Source of the DNA: Isoetes taiwanensis
Taxonomy: Eukaryota; Streptophyta; Lycopodiopsida; Isoetales; Isoetaceae
NCBI GenBank assembly: GCA_021234155.1
Contig: JAJEKV010000056.1
Location: forward strand, 4,077,330-4,141,329
DNA length: 64,000 nucleotides
Direction of reading: 5' to 3'
A program made the translations under genes and the position numbers. Position 1 is the first letter of the stretch, and every line of letters begins with the position of its first letter. This document shows, one piece after another, positions 22,375 to 31,995 of this stretch. The notes below the pieces were generated by a model that did no database searches, had not been told where the DNA came from, and worked only from the letters and a program-made list of their open reading frames with translations.

Positions 22375-22608
22375 CTAAATCTTACTTGCTAAACCCAAAC
22401 AAGTGTATGGATGCCTTACAAAAAAATTACCTTCTGTTTCCATTGAGAGAATTTTTACCTCTTCTTCTACATTTTCTTCATTACCTTTCCCATTAACCTT
22501 TTCTTCTTCATAATGTGGAGATGCTTCTGCAATGTTTAATTTGCTTACATGTCCATTTGATGCAGTGAGAACATAGGCTGCTGAAACATCATCTAACACA
22601 TTAAGCAA
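22375..22608 (-). CDS. Linker exons of the RING/FCP1-like gene
   Basis: A minus-strand frame with VLTASNGHVSKLNIAEASPHYEEEK and an acidic run (NGKGNEENVEEEVK). A similar exon-like piece lies at 22125-22200 (plus-strand CTCTGCATTGGTTAGTTTGC against TTCTGCAATGTTTAATTTGC), so this linker has internally duplicated exons. No domain recognised. It is probably a disordered linker between the zinc finger and phosphatase domains. Confidence 0.4.
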   Translation of the reverse strand: MLNVLDDVSAAYVLTASNGHVSKLNIAEASPHYEEEKVNGKGNEENVEEEVKILSMETEGNFFVRHPYTCLGLASKI

Positions 22609-22826
22609 TGGATTAGTACATAGAGTTATTACGTGCTTTTGTCATAAATAATGTCGGTTACCATCTGGAGAACATCCCGGCTTTACATGTGAGGTAGATC
22701 TATCAACACCAAGTGCTCTAACCTAGGTTTCAGACATTGCATGGCCGCAATCAACTTGGCAGCATATATTATCATAACTAAAACTCATAGATAACATTAG
22801 TAATGATAGAAGCAATCATGTCAAGT

Positions 22827-23390
22827 TCAAAGGTCACTATACCTTATCAAGGAAACCAAACATTGTAAGTGATATTTGTGATTGCACTCCGCTAACAGTA
22901 TTGGTAAGGGTTTGCCATCAAACAACAAAACTCTTCCACAAAATGGGCAAATGTCTGGATTAGCCTCAATGCATGCATTTGAAGGTAAGTTTGGCAATTG
23001 GGGATCTAATGATATCCCCCTCTTCAGTGTTTGGCAACCTGATTGCAACCTTTTCAAGCGGGGTTGCAAAACAGACAGTTCCTCAAGATCAATCTTTCTT
23101 GAATTCTCTAAACCTAGAAGCTCATCATTTGAACATAACAAATCTAGAATTAAGCAGGCCATCTCTTGTTCCCTGAAATTTATAACTGCCATAACTCCAG
23201 CACTAGCTTCTTTTGTCATATCCTTCATCAAAGCAAACCATTTATGTCAAAAGCTTCTTTTTTCTCTCTCATTGACTTGCATGCATTATTTAGTTCTCTG
23301 CATCTGTCACTGGATAAACTAATCCTTGATTCTATTTTTTTCAACTCAATCTCTGTTGATTCCATCCATTCATGCATAATCCTATGTGTA
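22827..23390 (-). pseudogene. Coiled-coil plus RING-like zinc finger exon
   Basis: From about 23390 the frame reads RIMHEWMESTEIELKKIESR, a likely coiled coil. It then shifts by one base near 23238 (DIN against KWFALMKDM) and continues in the frame ending at 22827. The C-terminal part has CPFCGR, a 16-residue spacer, then ECNHKYHLQC, the first half of a RING or RING-like finger (Cys-x2-Cys, Cys-x-His-x2-His-x2-Cys). The exon ends at a donor (AAG/GTATAG), so the last Cys pair, if any, is in another exon. It sits between the N-terminal exon at 24292-24813 and the phosphatase exons. The frameshift may be genuine or a sequencing error. Confidence 0.6.
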
Positions 23391-23499
23391 CCTATCACAT
23401 GCAACACACATTTATCAGCATATTTGGATACAAATGATACTAATTCATGACCATACTAAATGTAAGGAAAACAGGTAACTACAATCCACAGTACATATA

Positions 23500-23690
23500 T
23501 GAGACAAAGCATATCTCAGGCTACAAACTATGAAACAACATATCTCAGGCTACAAACTATAGCAACATACTATGAAACAAAGCATATCTCAGGCTACAAA
23601 CTATAAAACAGCATATCTCAGGCTACAAACTATAGCAACATACTATGAAACAAATCATATCTCATGCTACAAACTATAGCAACTATCTAA
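23500..23690. repeat. Short tandem repeats, CATATCTCAGGCTACAAACT
   Basis: At least five imperfect copies of CATATCTCAGGCTACAAACT with spacers such as ATGAAACAA or ATAGCAACATACT. Looser variants (GGCTACAAACCAT) continue to about 23830. They lie in an intron of the RING/FCP1-like gene. Confidence 0.8.
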
Positions 23691-24204
23691 CTATCTGCAA
23701 GACGTCTTTAACTACAAACTATAAGCTACAATATATAAACTTTCAAGCTACATAATGTAAGACAAAGTACAACTCAACTATCAGCCACAATCGAGCCACA
23801 AACCATAATTTAGGCTACAAACCATGAACCATACATCAAACCATAATTTAGGGCTATAACCAACACCTCAGTAGCATGAAAAGAACATTGAACTTGGAGT
23901 CACCATATCAACCATAATTTAGAGTTACAAACTAGCAAACATTTCATGCAATCACCACACCAAACCATACACAAACCCGAACAAGCTACAAACCACAAGC
24001 AATTTATGTGGGTTTGTAATCTCACTATTCTCATGACAATACAAATCACAAACAGCATGGAGCATACAAAATAATCTAAGACCTATTTGCTATCTAAAAA
24101 TGGTGAATACTTCAGGCAACAACAACAAGCAGCATGCTTGATCAATTTTAAAATTGTATCCAAATTATACACTTTAAGTAATTCATTGTGAAAAAATAGA
24201 GAAA

Positions 24205-24255
24205 CACTTACTTGAAACCACGTCAATTCCAATTTGGCTAGGAATTGCTGCAAGT
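24205..24255 (-). CDS. Small exon of the RING/FCP1-like gene
   Basis: A 39-base exon bounded by an ACTTGCAG acceptor and an AA/GTAAGTG donor on the minus strand, reading IPSQIGIDVVS. Both splice sites are good matches to plant consensus. Its position between longer exons supports a multi-exon gene. Confidence 0.45.
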
Positions 24256-24291
24256 GTAAGATAATTAGTGGCTGTATGATCTTAAACAAAC

Positions 24292-24813
24292 TCAAGGTAA
24301 AAGATGTGAAGAAGGGATTACTACGTTTTTTGTTGCAGACTTTTTTTCGCATTTAGAAGTGACATTAAGTCTTGATCCCACTAATAATTGAGTGCTCGCA
24401 TGATTCTTCTCATGTAACCTATTCTCGGAAAAACTGTCCTCCTTACTCTCTAACTTTTGTGACCTTGAATTTTCAGCTGCATGTGCTTGAAAAGATAACC
24501 AATTTATTTGTTTCCCCTTCATCTCTTGAAGAAAATAAGCAACAACAAATGTTTGTGGAATTAGACCTCCCTGAGCATGTTGTCTATCAACATACACTTT
24601 CCTATAAAGATTCATGAACTCATTCCTCTTTGATAATTGGAGGTTCCTCAATTTGTAACAAGACTTAACCTTGTCTCCCCAAAATCGGTTTATTTCATTC
24701 TGTTTATCAAACTCCTTTCCCCCCTTATATAGATCTGTATATGACAATCCATCTGAGCTTAGTTCCTTTGAAGCTGTCTTTTCACTACCACCCATGATTA
24801 TTTTCTCCACCAT
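24292..24813 (-). CDS. First coding exon of the RING/FCP1-like gene
   Basis: It begins MVEKIIMGGSEKTASKELSS and contains YKGGKEFDKQNEINRFWGD and NLYRKVYVDRQHAQGGLIPQ. The 3' part, before an AAC/GTAGTA donor, is Ser- and Lys-rich (KCEKKSATKN). I do not recognise a domain here. A start at 24813 is supported by the lack of an upstream coding signal and by a repeat just upstream (24840-24985). Together with the exons to 20793 it would encode a protein with coiled coil, RING-like finger and FCP1-like phosphatase domains. Confidence 0.5.
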   Translation of the reverse strand: MVEKIIMGGSEKTASKELSSDGLSYTDLYKGGKEFDKQNEINRFWGDKVKSCYKLRNLQLSKRNEFMNLYRKVYVDRQHAQGGLIPQTFVVAYFLQEMKGKQINWLSFQAHAAENSRSQKLESKEDSFSENRLHEKNHASTQLLVGSRLNVTSKCEKKSATKNVVIPSSHLLP

Positions 24814-24839
24814 TCACTTCTTTGGTCTACAAATCTTTG

Positions 24840-24985
24840 ACCTACAATAATATGTAGCATTATAACAGGGGGTTGTTTTTGTATTTTTATACTTTTTTTC
24901 CTAAGGTTTTTATATGATTTGATGATAGTATTCCATGAGACGTACTAATCGGTATATCTAGAGTGCGCATACGCTCACTTTAATT
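24840..24985. repeat. Repeat, inverted relative to 28630-28755
   Basis: The stretch with ATATGTAGCA, TTTTTATATGATTTG and GAGTGCGCATACGC matches the reverse complement of 28630-28755 (GCGTATGCGCACTC and on). It lies directly upstream of the gene starting at 24813 and may be part of its promoter region or a dispersed element. Confidence 0.6.
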
Positions 24986-25225
24986 TTCGTGACACTTTCC
25001 AATGGTTGAATCCATAAATTTTGATATATATTTTTTATAAGAAAATATTCTATGCTAAGAAAAAGTATTTTTCCCTTGCTTTACATGCAAGGCTCGAGAC
25101 CCTTCAACTTAGGGTTTTGTTCTGCCCATGCCGGATCTCTGCCATATTCGACAGGAGGGCATGTATCATGTCGACAGGAGGACCTGGATCTTTGAGGTTC
25201 AAACAGTTTACATGATCTCGACCTG

Positions 25226-26235
25226 GAAAAGGTTGTAAACTGGGGATCCGGGGTTTGCGACAAACAGGGTTTTAAGTCTTCTCTCAGATCTCTACTGGAT
25301 AGCTTGGTTGAACACGAATGGCCAGGTGCAAAGCTTTTCTTATTTGGGTCATGTGCAGATGCATTTGGAGTACGAAATAGTGATATTGATGTATGCTTGA
25401 CTGTTGATGAGGAAGATCCAAATAAAGCTGAGCTTGTTGTTCGGATGGCAGATATCTTGGAAGCTAATGACATGGCAAGTGTTCAGGTCAGTTTTTATTA
25501 ACAAACAAGATCCTCTAGTTTCATTAATAAGTAATGCATAGTCTCTTGACAAAGGGTTCTTCCAAGCATCGACTCATGCACGGGTACCAATTGTGAAGTT
25601 TACAGAACCATTAAGTGGAATATCATGTGATATTTGTGTTAACAATATGCTCGCTGTAGTTAATTCGAAATTGTTGCATGACTATGCAAAAATTGATGTC
25701 CGGTTGAGGCAACTGACTTTCATAGTTAAGCTGGGCAAAATCTCGCCAAGTGAATCGGGAAACTTTATCTAGCTAGGCGTATGTCCTTTTACATTCTTGT
25801 TTGGTTGTTGATATCAGAAGTTTTTGCGATTATGAACATCATTATATATTGCGCAGGTATGTGTTATTGTCAGCCATTGAAAGAAGTGGCAGATAGAATC
25901 CTTACGAGTAATAAGCTGCCAGATTGGGGCAAGTAATGTCCAATCAGTATTTTGGAACGTAGCTACTATTTATCGGATTTTTGGAGCAATATTAAGGTTA
26001 TATAAAGGCACTATGCAAAATTGGAATTCATGGGAAAGAGTCCAATGTTGGTCATTAGAACAGTTTGGCTGCAGGTCAATTTGTATTTCTGTGTCCTCCA
26101 TATGCAAACCTTCCCATGACTGTTATATATTGCGCAGGTATGTGTTAATGTGCATTCATTTCCTTCAGCAACGTACGCCCCCAATTCTGCCTTGTCTACA
26201 CGTAACTCACTTGGAAATTAACAGCATTTTAAAGT
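25226..26235 (+). pseudogene. URT1-type RNA uridylyltransferase pseudogene
   Basis: The first open piece (25226-25487) encodes a nucleotidyltransferase core: SLVEHEWPGAKLFLFGSCAD, then AFGVRNSDIDVCLTVDEE, with the GS and DxD residues of terminal nucleotidyltransferases, ending at a CAG/GTCAG donor. The next (about 25565-25795) reads [30 protein letters not shown] and [13 protein letters not shown], then decays by a two-base loss and a TAG. A later piece (26137-26205, after a GCGCAG acceptor) reads YVLMCIHFLQQRTPPILPCL. All match plant URT1, the cytoplasmic enzyme that uridylates deadenylated mRNA. Most of the C-terminal nucleotide-recognition domain and the N-terminus are missing, and the 3' part is rearranged by a local duplication. 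Confidence 0.85.
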
Positions 26236-26459
26236 TGGAAAAGGGTTTTCACATTGTCAGCCATTGAAAGAAGTGGCAGATAGAATCCTTACGAGTAATA
26301 AGCTGCCAGATTGGGGCAAGTAATGTCCAATCAGTATTTTGGAACGTAGCTACTATTTATCGGATTTTTGGAGCATGGAATTCATGGGAAAGAGTCCAAT
26401 GTTGGTCATTAGAACAGTTTGGCTGCAGGTCAATTTGTATTTCTGTGTCCTCCATATGC
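25867..26459. repeat. Direct duplication inside the URT1 pseudogene
   Basis: The stretch from TGTCAGCCATTGAAAGAAGT to GGATTTTTGGAGCA at 25867-25990 recurs at 26255-26378. The stretch from ATTCATGGGAAAGAGTCC to TCCTCCATATGC at 26025-26105 recurs at 26380-26459. The acceptor and exon start GCGCAGGTATGTGTTA also occurs twice (25855 and 26137). In the first, the exon is cut off after a few bases by the duplicated block. This reads as a tandem duplication of about 385 bp with a small internal deletion. Confidence 0.85.
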
Positions 26460-27036
26460 CCCCCTTCCCATGATATTTACAACCCCTTTGTTCTTTTGGC
26501 ATATTTATGCCATTTAACAATATGGCTCCTTACTCGAGGCATATCCCCAACCATAACATAGTTACGACTAGGCCTAAAATGAGCCGGATGAAGATAGCCA
26601 CGAGCTCAACTTGCATCCGATCATCTTTGGAAATACCGAATTTGGCAATTTCCGTGCTAGATATTCACATGAATAATTATGCTTTATTGATCAAAAAATT
26701 GACATTTGAGGTTTATGATGAGAATCATTCGGGCAATGGAAGCAACCTACGGTGAAGGTGAGCGATATCTCGATTGAGCGATATCTCCGGGCATATTATG
26801 ATCAGTGGACACATTCAAACCGAGGCTTTTCGAGATTATTTCTCATTTCCGTACAAATGTTTAACTAATATTTACCTCATTATCATGGAAAGTATCATGG
26901 TCATCCATCGCGTTCATGAAATATTCAAACACTTATTATGTCATAACCAACACATAACAACCAACACATAACAACCATTAACATTAATTAATATTCTTAC
27001 GTCTGCTTGTTTTTTTAGGGCCCGAAGGGCCCAAAA

Positions 27037-27489
27037 TTTTTTTTAGTATAATAACCAACACATAACTACCATTGAAACCATTGAATCCAACACATTTAAA
27101 TTAAAATCCCCCTTAAACCCCCTTTGGTTTGGGTGCATATTCACACGGGGGGTGACGTAGGGCAGCGAGAGCCCTCGTATTTGTATTTTGCACGTACGAA
27201 ATCAACACCATATAGTATTCCGCTTGAAATCTTATAGTATTTTGTGAATCTTGTTATACAGTATAGCAAATCTTGTACTTGCATACCCCACAAACGAGGA
27301 ACTTTACGTACGGTGTAGATTTTGGAATAAGCGGTGAATATGCCTATCCAACAGCTCTCGTTGCCCAGAGTCACCCCCCGTGTGAATATGCACCCAAACC
27401 AAACGGGGTTTAAGGGGGATTTTAATTTAAATGTGTTGGATTCAATGGTTTCAATGGTAGTTATGTGTTGGTTATTATACTAAAAAAAA
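27037..27489. mobile_element. Foldback/MITE-like element with arms of about 130 bp
   Basis: The left end (TTTTTTTTAGTATAATAACC, then CCAACACATAACTACC ... AAATCCCCCTTAAACCCC ... GCATATTCACACGGGGGG) is the near-exact reverse complement of the right end, which finishes GGTTATTATACTAAAAAAAA at 27489. Pairing continues inward through GTGACGTAGGGCAGCGAGAG against CTCTCGTTGCCCAGAGTCAC. The interior, about 190 bp, is unrelated on its two sides. There is no ORF. A solo arm of the same family lies at 4229-4360, and partial copies of the end motif (AACCAACACATAACAACC) occur at 26940-26975. Confidence 0.85.
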
Positions 27490-27901
27490 CTAAACCTGGC
27501 TAGGGCATGAACAGCTTGCTGCCTTCCTTGAATTAGCCTCTCTCCTGTTATTCTTGACAAGCAACAAGATACTTTCTGTGAGCCGAGAATGTCATTTTGC
27601 TTTTACATAACATAATTTGGAGATGTAAACTTGCCTTTCGTCCCTGATTGAATGAATATGGAAGAGCTTCTTCGGAGGTGAATTTGCATCGAAACGAAAT
27701 TGGGAATTTTGAAAAAAATTCAAAAAAATCGTTTCTTCCCTTTTTTCGTAAAGAATCCATTTTTGGATCCAAAAATGGAATTTCTTTCAAAGCATTAATA
27801 GCTCGTATTTCAAATTTTGAGGGCATTATTACTACAATTTTCAACTTCATTTCGTGGTTTCAAAATGCACATTTTTGTGCCACCTTATCATGCATCAACC
27901 C

Positions 27902-28438
27902 CCAACCTATAGAAGGCAAGTATTAAATATGTATCTACTGGACCCCTTTTCCACATAAGGATATTCGAATATCAAACTCAAGCAACATACAGCAGAAACA
28001 CAAAAAGGATATATATTTGTGGATACCTGATTGGAGAAACATACACCGCAAACTCATGTTCTTGGATGCCTTTCATCTTCATTGAGCCTGTTTTTTGAAT
28101 TATGAGATGCCATAGACGGATGGCCATTGGAATAAAAGCCTGAAATGCCTAAAGCATATCATTTTCCTCAAGCAATGGAAATCGGTGCAGCCCCTTCATC
28201 CTTCTGTGCAACTGGCCTATTTAGAAGCTCGTTTACATCGTTAGGGTCTATGCATATGGATGTCGTTGAAGCAAATAGAATCCTGAGATCATATAAGAAA
28301 AGGCTGATAACAAAAATGGGTGTCCTACACCAGTATAATGAAACGGCCCTGCACCTAGCAATCCCGAGCTGGGTATACCCCAGCAAGAAACGGCCCTACT
28401 GCAATCAAATCCGGCTTTATGAGTGGTCCTGCACCTAG
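27902..28438 (-). pseudogene. Exon-like copy of unrecognised gene (second locus)
   Basis: On the minus strand, a TTTCAG acceptor near 28140 precedes AFIPMAIRLWHLIIQKTGSM and GIQEHEFAVYVSPI, ending at an AG/GTATCC donor. Farther upstream, 28386-28168 reads STTSICIDPNDVNELLNRPV and QKDEGAAPISIA. The matching copy at 5104-5395 is broken by a stop, while this one is open. I do not recognise the family. Short direct repeats with CGGCCCTGCACCTAGCAATC lie at 28350-28480. Confidence 0.4.
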
Positions 28439-28857
28439 CAATTCCGAGCTGAATATACACCAGCAAGAAATGGCCCTCCATTGAGCCCTATCCAAAGCTT
28501 CAAACCAAAAAACCACGAACCCTCAAATGAAAACCCTCGAGGCCTGCATGCACATGTCCCAAATACATAAACAACACATGTAAAAAAAAACACATGGGTG
28601 CTTTACCATTGAAGGAAAAACATAAAAATCATTGTCGGCGTATGCGCACTCTAGATGTACGCATTAGTACATCCATTTTAATATGCCACCAAATCATATA
28701 AAAATCTTAGAGAAAAAAATATAAAACTACAAAAGCAAGTGCTACATATTCTTGCCAACTGTTAAGTATTATTCTGGCCAAAGGATAGAGCGGCAACAAT
28801 TCTTATTGCCTGAACAACGTTGTAAGAATAATGAGAGAAATCATTTATATGGCATAA

Positions 28858-29560
28858 ACCACTTGTTCCATGTTACTTGCATGGTGGATCTTCTTGGGGC
28901 AGGCAATATTCCTCAAAAAGCAAGACGTAACTTGGAAAAACCTTATTACAGGATATCCTTAATATGGCAAATGCAATTTAGCCTTCAATGCTTTCAACCA
29001 TGCATCAGGAGGGAAAAACAAAAACTGAAATCACAGTGCAATAATCTAGAATGCAATTGTACAAGACCTTATAGATTCACATGTTTTACCATCTTGAGGA
29101 TATACAACACTATGAACAAAGAAGTGGAAGTCATGAGCACATTATAAAAAATGGTTTCAATGAGATGTCGCGTTAGAGTAGAACTATTGGTATTATGCCA
29201 AATTGATAGCTTGGAAGAAGCTTGCATTCTTTTTAATAAATCCTGGGCTTGGAGTGTTTTGGATTATATATGATAAGCTCTTTTTTTTCTCATCTCTAAA
29301 TATATGGCAACATAGGTGCCATGGCAAAGGGCAGGGTAGTGAGTACAACTATAAGTGATCTTCAAGACCACAATGTTTTAGGCACAAATGCATGTTTTCC
29401 TAATGCATGTGCGAAAGCATTGAGGGACACATTGCATTTGCCATATTAAGAATATCATGTAATGATTTCTCTCAAGTTACGTCTTGCTTTTTGAAGCATA
29501 CTGCCTTGTCCCAGAAGATCCACATGCAAGTAATATGCAACAAGTGGTACATATGATTGG
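28858..29560. repeat. Inverted repeat, two arms of about 190 bp
   Basis: The arm at 28858-29050 (with GCAAGACGTAACTTG and ATATGGCAAATGCAAT) is the reverse complement of the arm at 29390-29560, at about 80% by eye, with about 340 bp between. There is no ORF of note. It could be two opposed fragments of one repeat or a decayed foldback element. Confidence 0.65.
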
Positions 29561-29706
29561 AGCTTTTGATTTATTCACTTGGTTATATCATTGTAGTAGA
29601 AGACTTATTCTTCTACATTAATAATGACCAGTTATTGGTAATTTTACTTGACCAGTTACCTTTGCATATCATGCATTGTAGAATTGAATGAAGAGAAATA
29701 TTTCTT

Positions 29707-29800
29707 CTATGGGCCTTTGATCTAGTGGTAACACATTAGTCCTAGAACATGTATGTCTCGAGTTCGAGACCACCCAGAGCTGCATTATGTATAGATAGAC
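29707..29800 (+). mobile_element. tRNA-derived SINE head (A and B boxes)
   Basis: TTGATCTAGTGGTAAC fits a RNA polymerase III A box, and GAGTTCGAGACCA, 35-40 bp downstream, fits a B box. This spacing is normal for tRNA-derived plant SINEs. The full sequence does not fold as a tRNA. The 3' extent is unclear because R1 repeat sequence follows from about 29865. Confidence 0.55.
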
Positions 29801-29864
29801 CTAGGCATATAGACCCGTCCCATGGCCCGTTGTAGGGGCCCGGGGATATTAAAATAATATCGCA

Positions 29865-30738
29865 TCGATCCGAGCCCTCGGATCGCCATTCTGGGCAGGG
29901 ACGAGCTATTATATAAGTGCACTCCACATTCGAGACCAGTTATCGGCGTCTTCTCATAGTAGCACTTCTTCCATTCCCATTGCTTCCCTCCCTTCCCGGC
30001 CTGATTTGTTGGGGGCGCTCGTCTCTTTTTTCACATGTGCTTTTGTTCATGCACTCTTTTGTTGTTATCCACCCTCAGGTGTTGCTATAATAATGTTTTC
30101 TTTTTCATCGGCATCATGCCGCATTATTCTCCACCTGCCAGTGATGCTGTTTATTTCCACCTTGAGGGTGACGCACATTTCTTTTAGCATGGTCGTTCTT
30201 CCACCCGTTGGGTGACGCTCTTCTCCACCCTATGGGTGATGCTATCTCCTCTTTTTGCTATGTTGTTTTTCATCTGTCCTCATCGCTCACATCGTTTGGG
30301 TGCTTGTTGTTGTACAGCTTGCCGCGTCATTGCCATGCATGTTTTGGTTCTCTTTAACCATTCACGGGTGTTTTCTCGGTGTTCTCTGTTTTGCTTGTAG
30401 GTATTACGCCATCTCGTGGGGTTCATTCCATTTTGTGTTCGCCATCGACCCACCTCCTTCAATTCTCCAGGCAACACATTCAAGGTTGTTGGCGACCATT
30501 TCTCATTAGGGTTTTCCTCGAAAACCCGAAAGGGCGGGGTTTTTTATCCCGATGAGAAGTTGTCGCCATTACCCTTCTATACTGCCTGTGCACATTTCTT
30601 CTTTACGGGGTAGCTCGATATTGTTCCTATGGTCAGCTCCCCCTCTCTATTATTCAAACATTGTATACTGCTGCTGTGATGAATGACAAGCCTATCTATC
30701 GGCCGGTTTTGTATCTCTTGCGAGTCCCTTCCCAGAAT
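29865..30738 (+). mobile_element. Repeat family R1, short member
   Basis: It shares several blocks with the minus-strand sequence at 50018-57490: GATCCGAGCC-TCGGATCGCC, ATTCTGGG-AGGGACGAGCT followed by a TATATAA box, the CACCC...GGGTG hairpins (30065-30250), a TTCTCATTAGGGTTTTC block followed by GGGCGGGG (30500-30560), and an end GCGAGTCCCTTCCCAGAAT. The near-terminal ATTCTGGGCAGGGAC (29888-29902) and GTCCCTTCCCAGAAT (30724-30738) form an inverted repeat. There is no ORF. It looks like a non-autonomous element with its own promoter-like start; class uncertain. Confidence 0.6.
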
Positions 30739-31659
30739 CTATCTATCTATTGTTTACGAAGTAAAGTTTTTGTTGTATACTTTCTTAAACGAATTAATAC
30801 TTGTATTAGATTGATAGACATCAGTCTATGTACTTAGGGCAAAAATCGAAGCTAGCTTAATAGTGGACTTGACTGGTTGCTAGATTCATGTAAATTTATA
30901 GATAACTTACAAGCTAATAGTAGGTATATTGCACAAGGCATGAGAACTCATGGATACTTTCATAGAAATAAATTTTAATACTATTTTTTGAAAAGGAAAC
31001 TACATAATGGAGGGTCACAAATATTGGAGTATGGTCGGATTGTGGATCATATCAAAATGGATCAAATTTTCTAATAGTGGATCAACCCATAATTATTGTA
31101 TCAGTGTAAACCATTGGATGGAAAAAATGGATTTAATCTTAACAATTAGACTTTGAACTACAATTGAGGCTTTCAATGATTTTTTATTTTTAGATAGACA
31201 CAATTTCATAAGGAGATTTTATGGACATTACATATCGGGATTATTTTTTAACAATGTGCATAGTATCTCAAACCAGATCTTAGCAATGCAATTTAATTGG
31301 CAAAATTAATTTACTTTTTATTAAATTTTCTTAGCCATGGTTCCTAAGGGATGTTGCCAAGTGGTACGATGTAAAAATTGCGTCTTCTTCTTCTTAATTG
31401 GCCTACTATAGGTGGACACGTTTATTCATTATCATGCCACAACGAGGGAGGAATAAATGTCAATTTTATAAAAGTTACAACAAAGGTACAAGATTTTCAT
31501 GTATGGAGGGGGGAAGTTGGGACCTTCTGGTTCTTGGAAAGTTGTTCACCAGATCTTTGCTCGGTTAGCGGAATGGCAGCCCCCATTTCCATTCCGCAGT
31601 GCAGGGGCATGAAATCGATTCTAGCGACCCATCTTCAATAAGACAGGCATGAAACAAAT

Positions 31660-31995
31660 TCATGACGCATTGCCAAATTTCAGAGCATAAGCTTTGGCTA
31701 GAGAAAGAAGATGAAGCTTTTTCATCGCAAAGGCAGCAACAACAACTTGAACATCATGCTTCTGCATAATTGCAAAATTGAAGTTGGAACAGACAGGTAT
31801 ATGAGAATGCAAAGCAGAGCTTAAGCAAAGATGACTAGAGTGGGCATATTCTTCCTTGACAGCTTCTGCGTTGCGCAGAGCCCACAAAGGTAATGCCCAA
31901 AAAATGACTTTTTAACCCAATCCAAAGCCAAGAGTGCATTCTTTAGAATGCCCACAGCATTCACATCCAGCATCCCCTGTCATATCGCTGTTAAG
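31660..31995 (-). pseudogene. DUF1677-type protein fragment
   Basis: On the minus strand near 31985-31930 the frame reads GCECCGHSKECTLGF, and after a frame change WALRNAEAVKEEYAHSS. This matches the Cys-rich DUF1677 domain of plants (CECC...EECT...CGLCxEAVKEE), a small family of unknown function. At least one frameshift lies near 31900. Related copies occur in both duplication units (34864-35262 and 43235-43580), with about 70% protein similarity. Confidence 0.65.

Noticed and set aside
23500-23690. CRISPR-like array of repeats and spacers
   Set aside because: Repeats are imperfect, spacers vary from a few bases to about 20 and are themselves repetitive, and the context is a plant intron.
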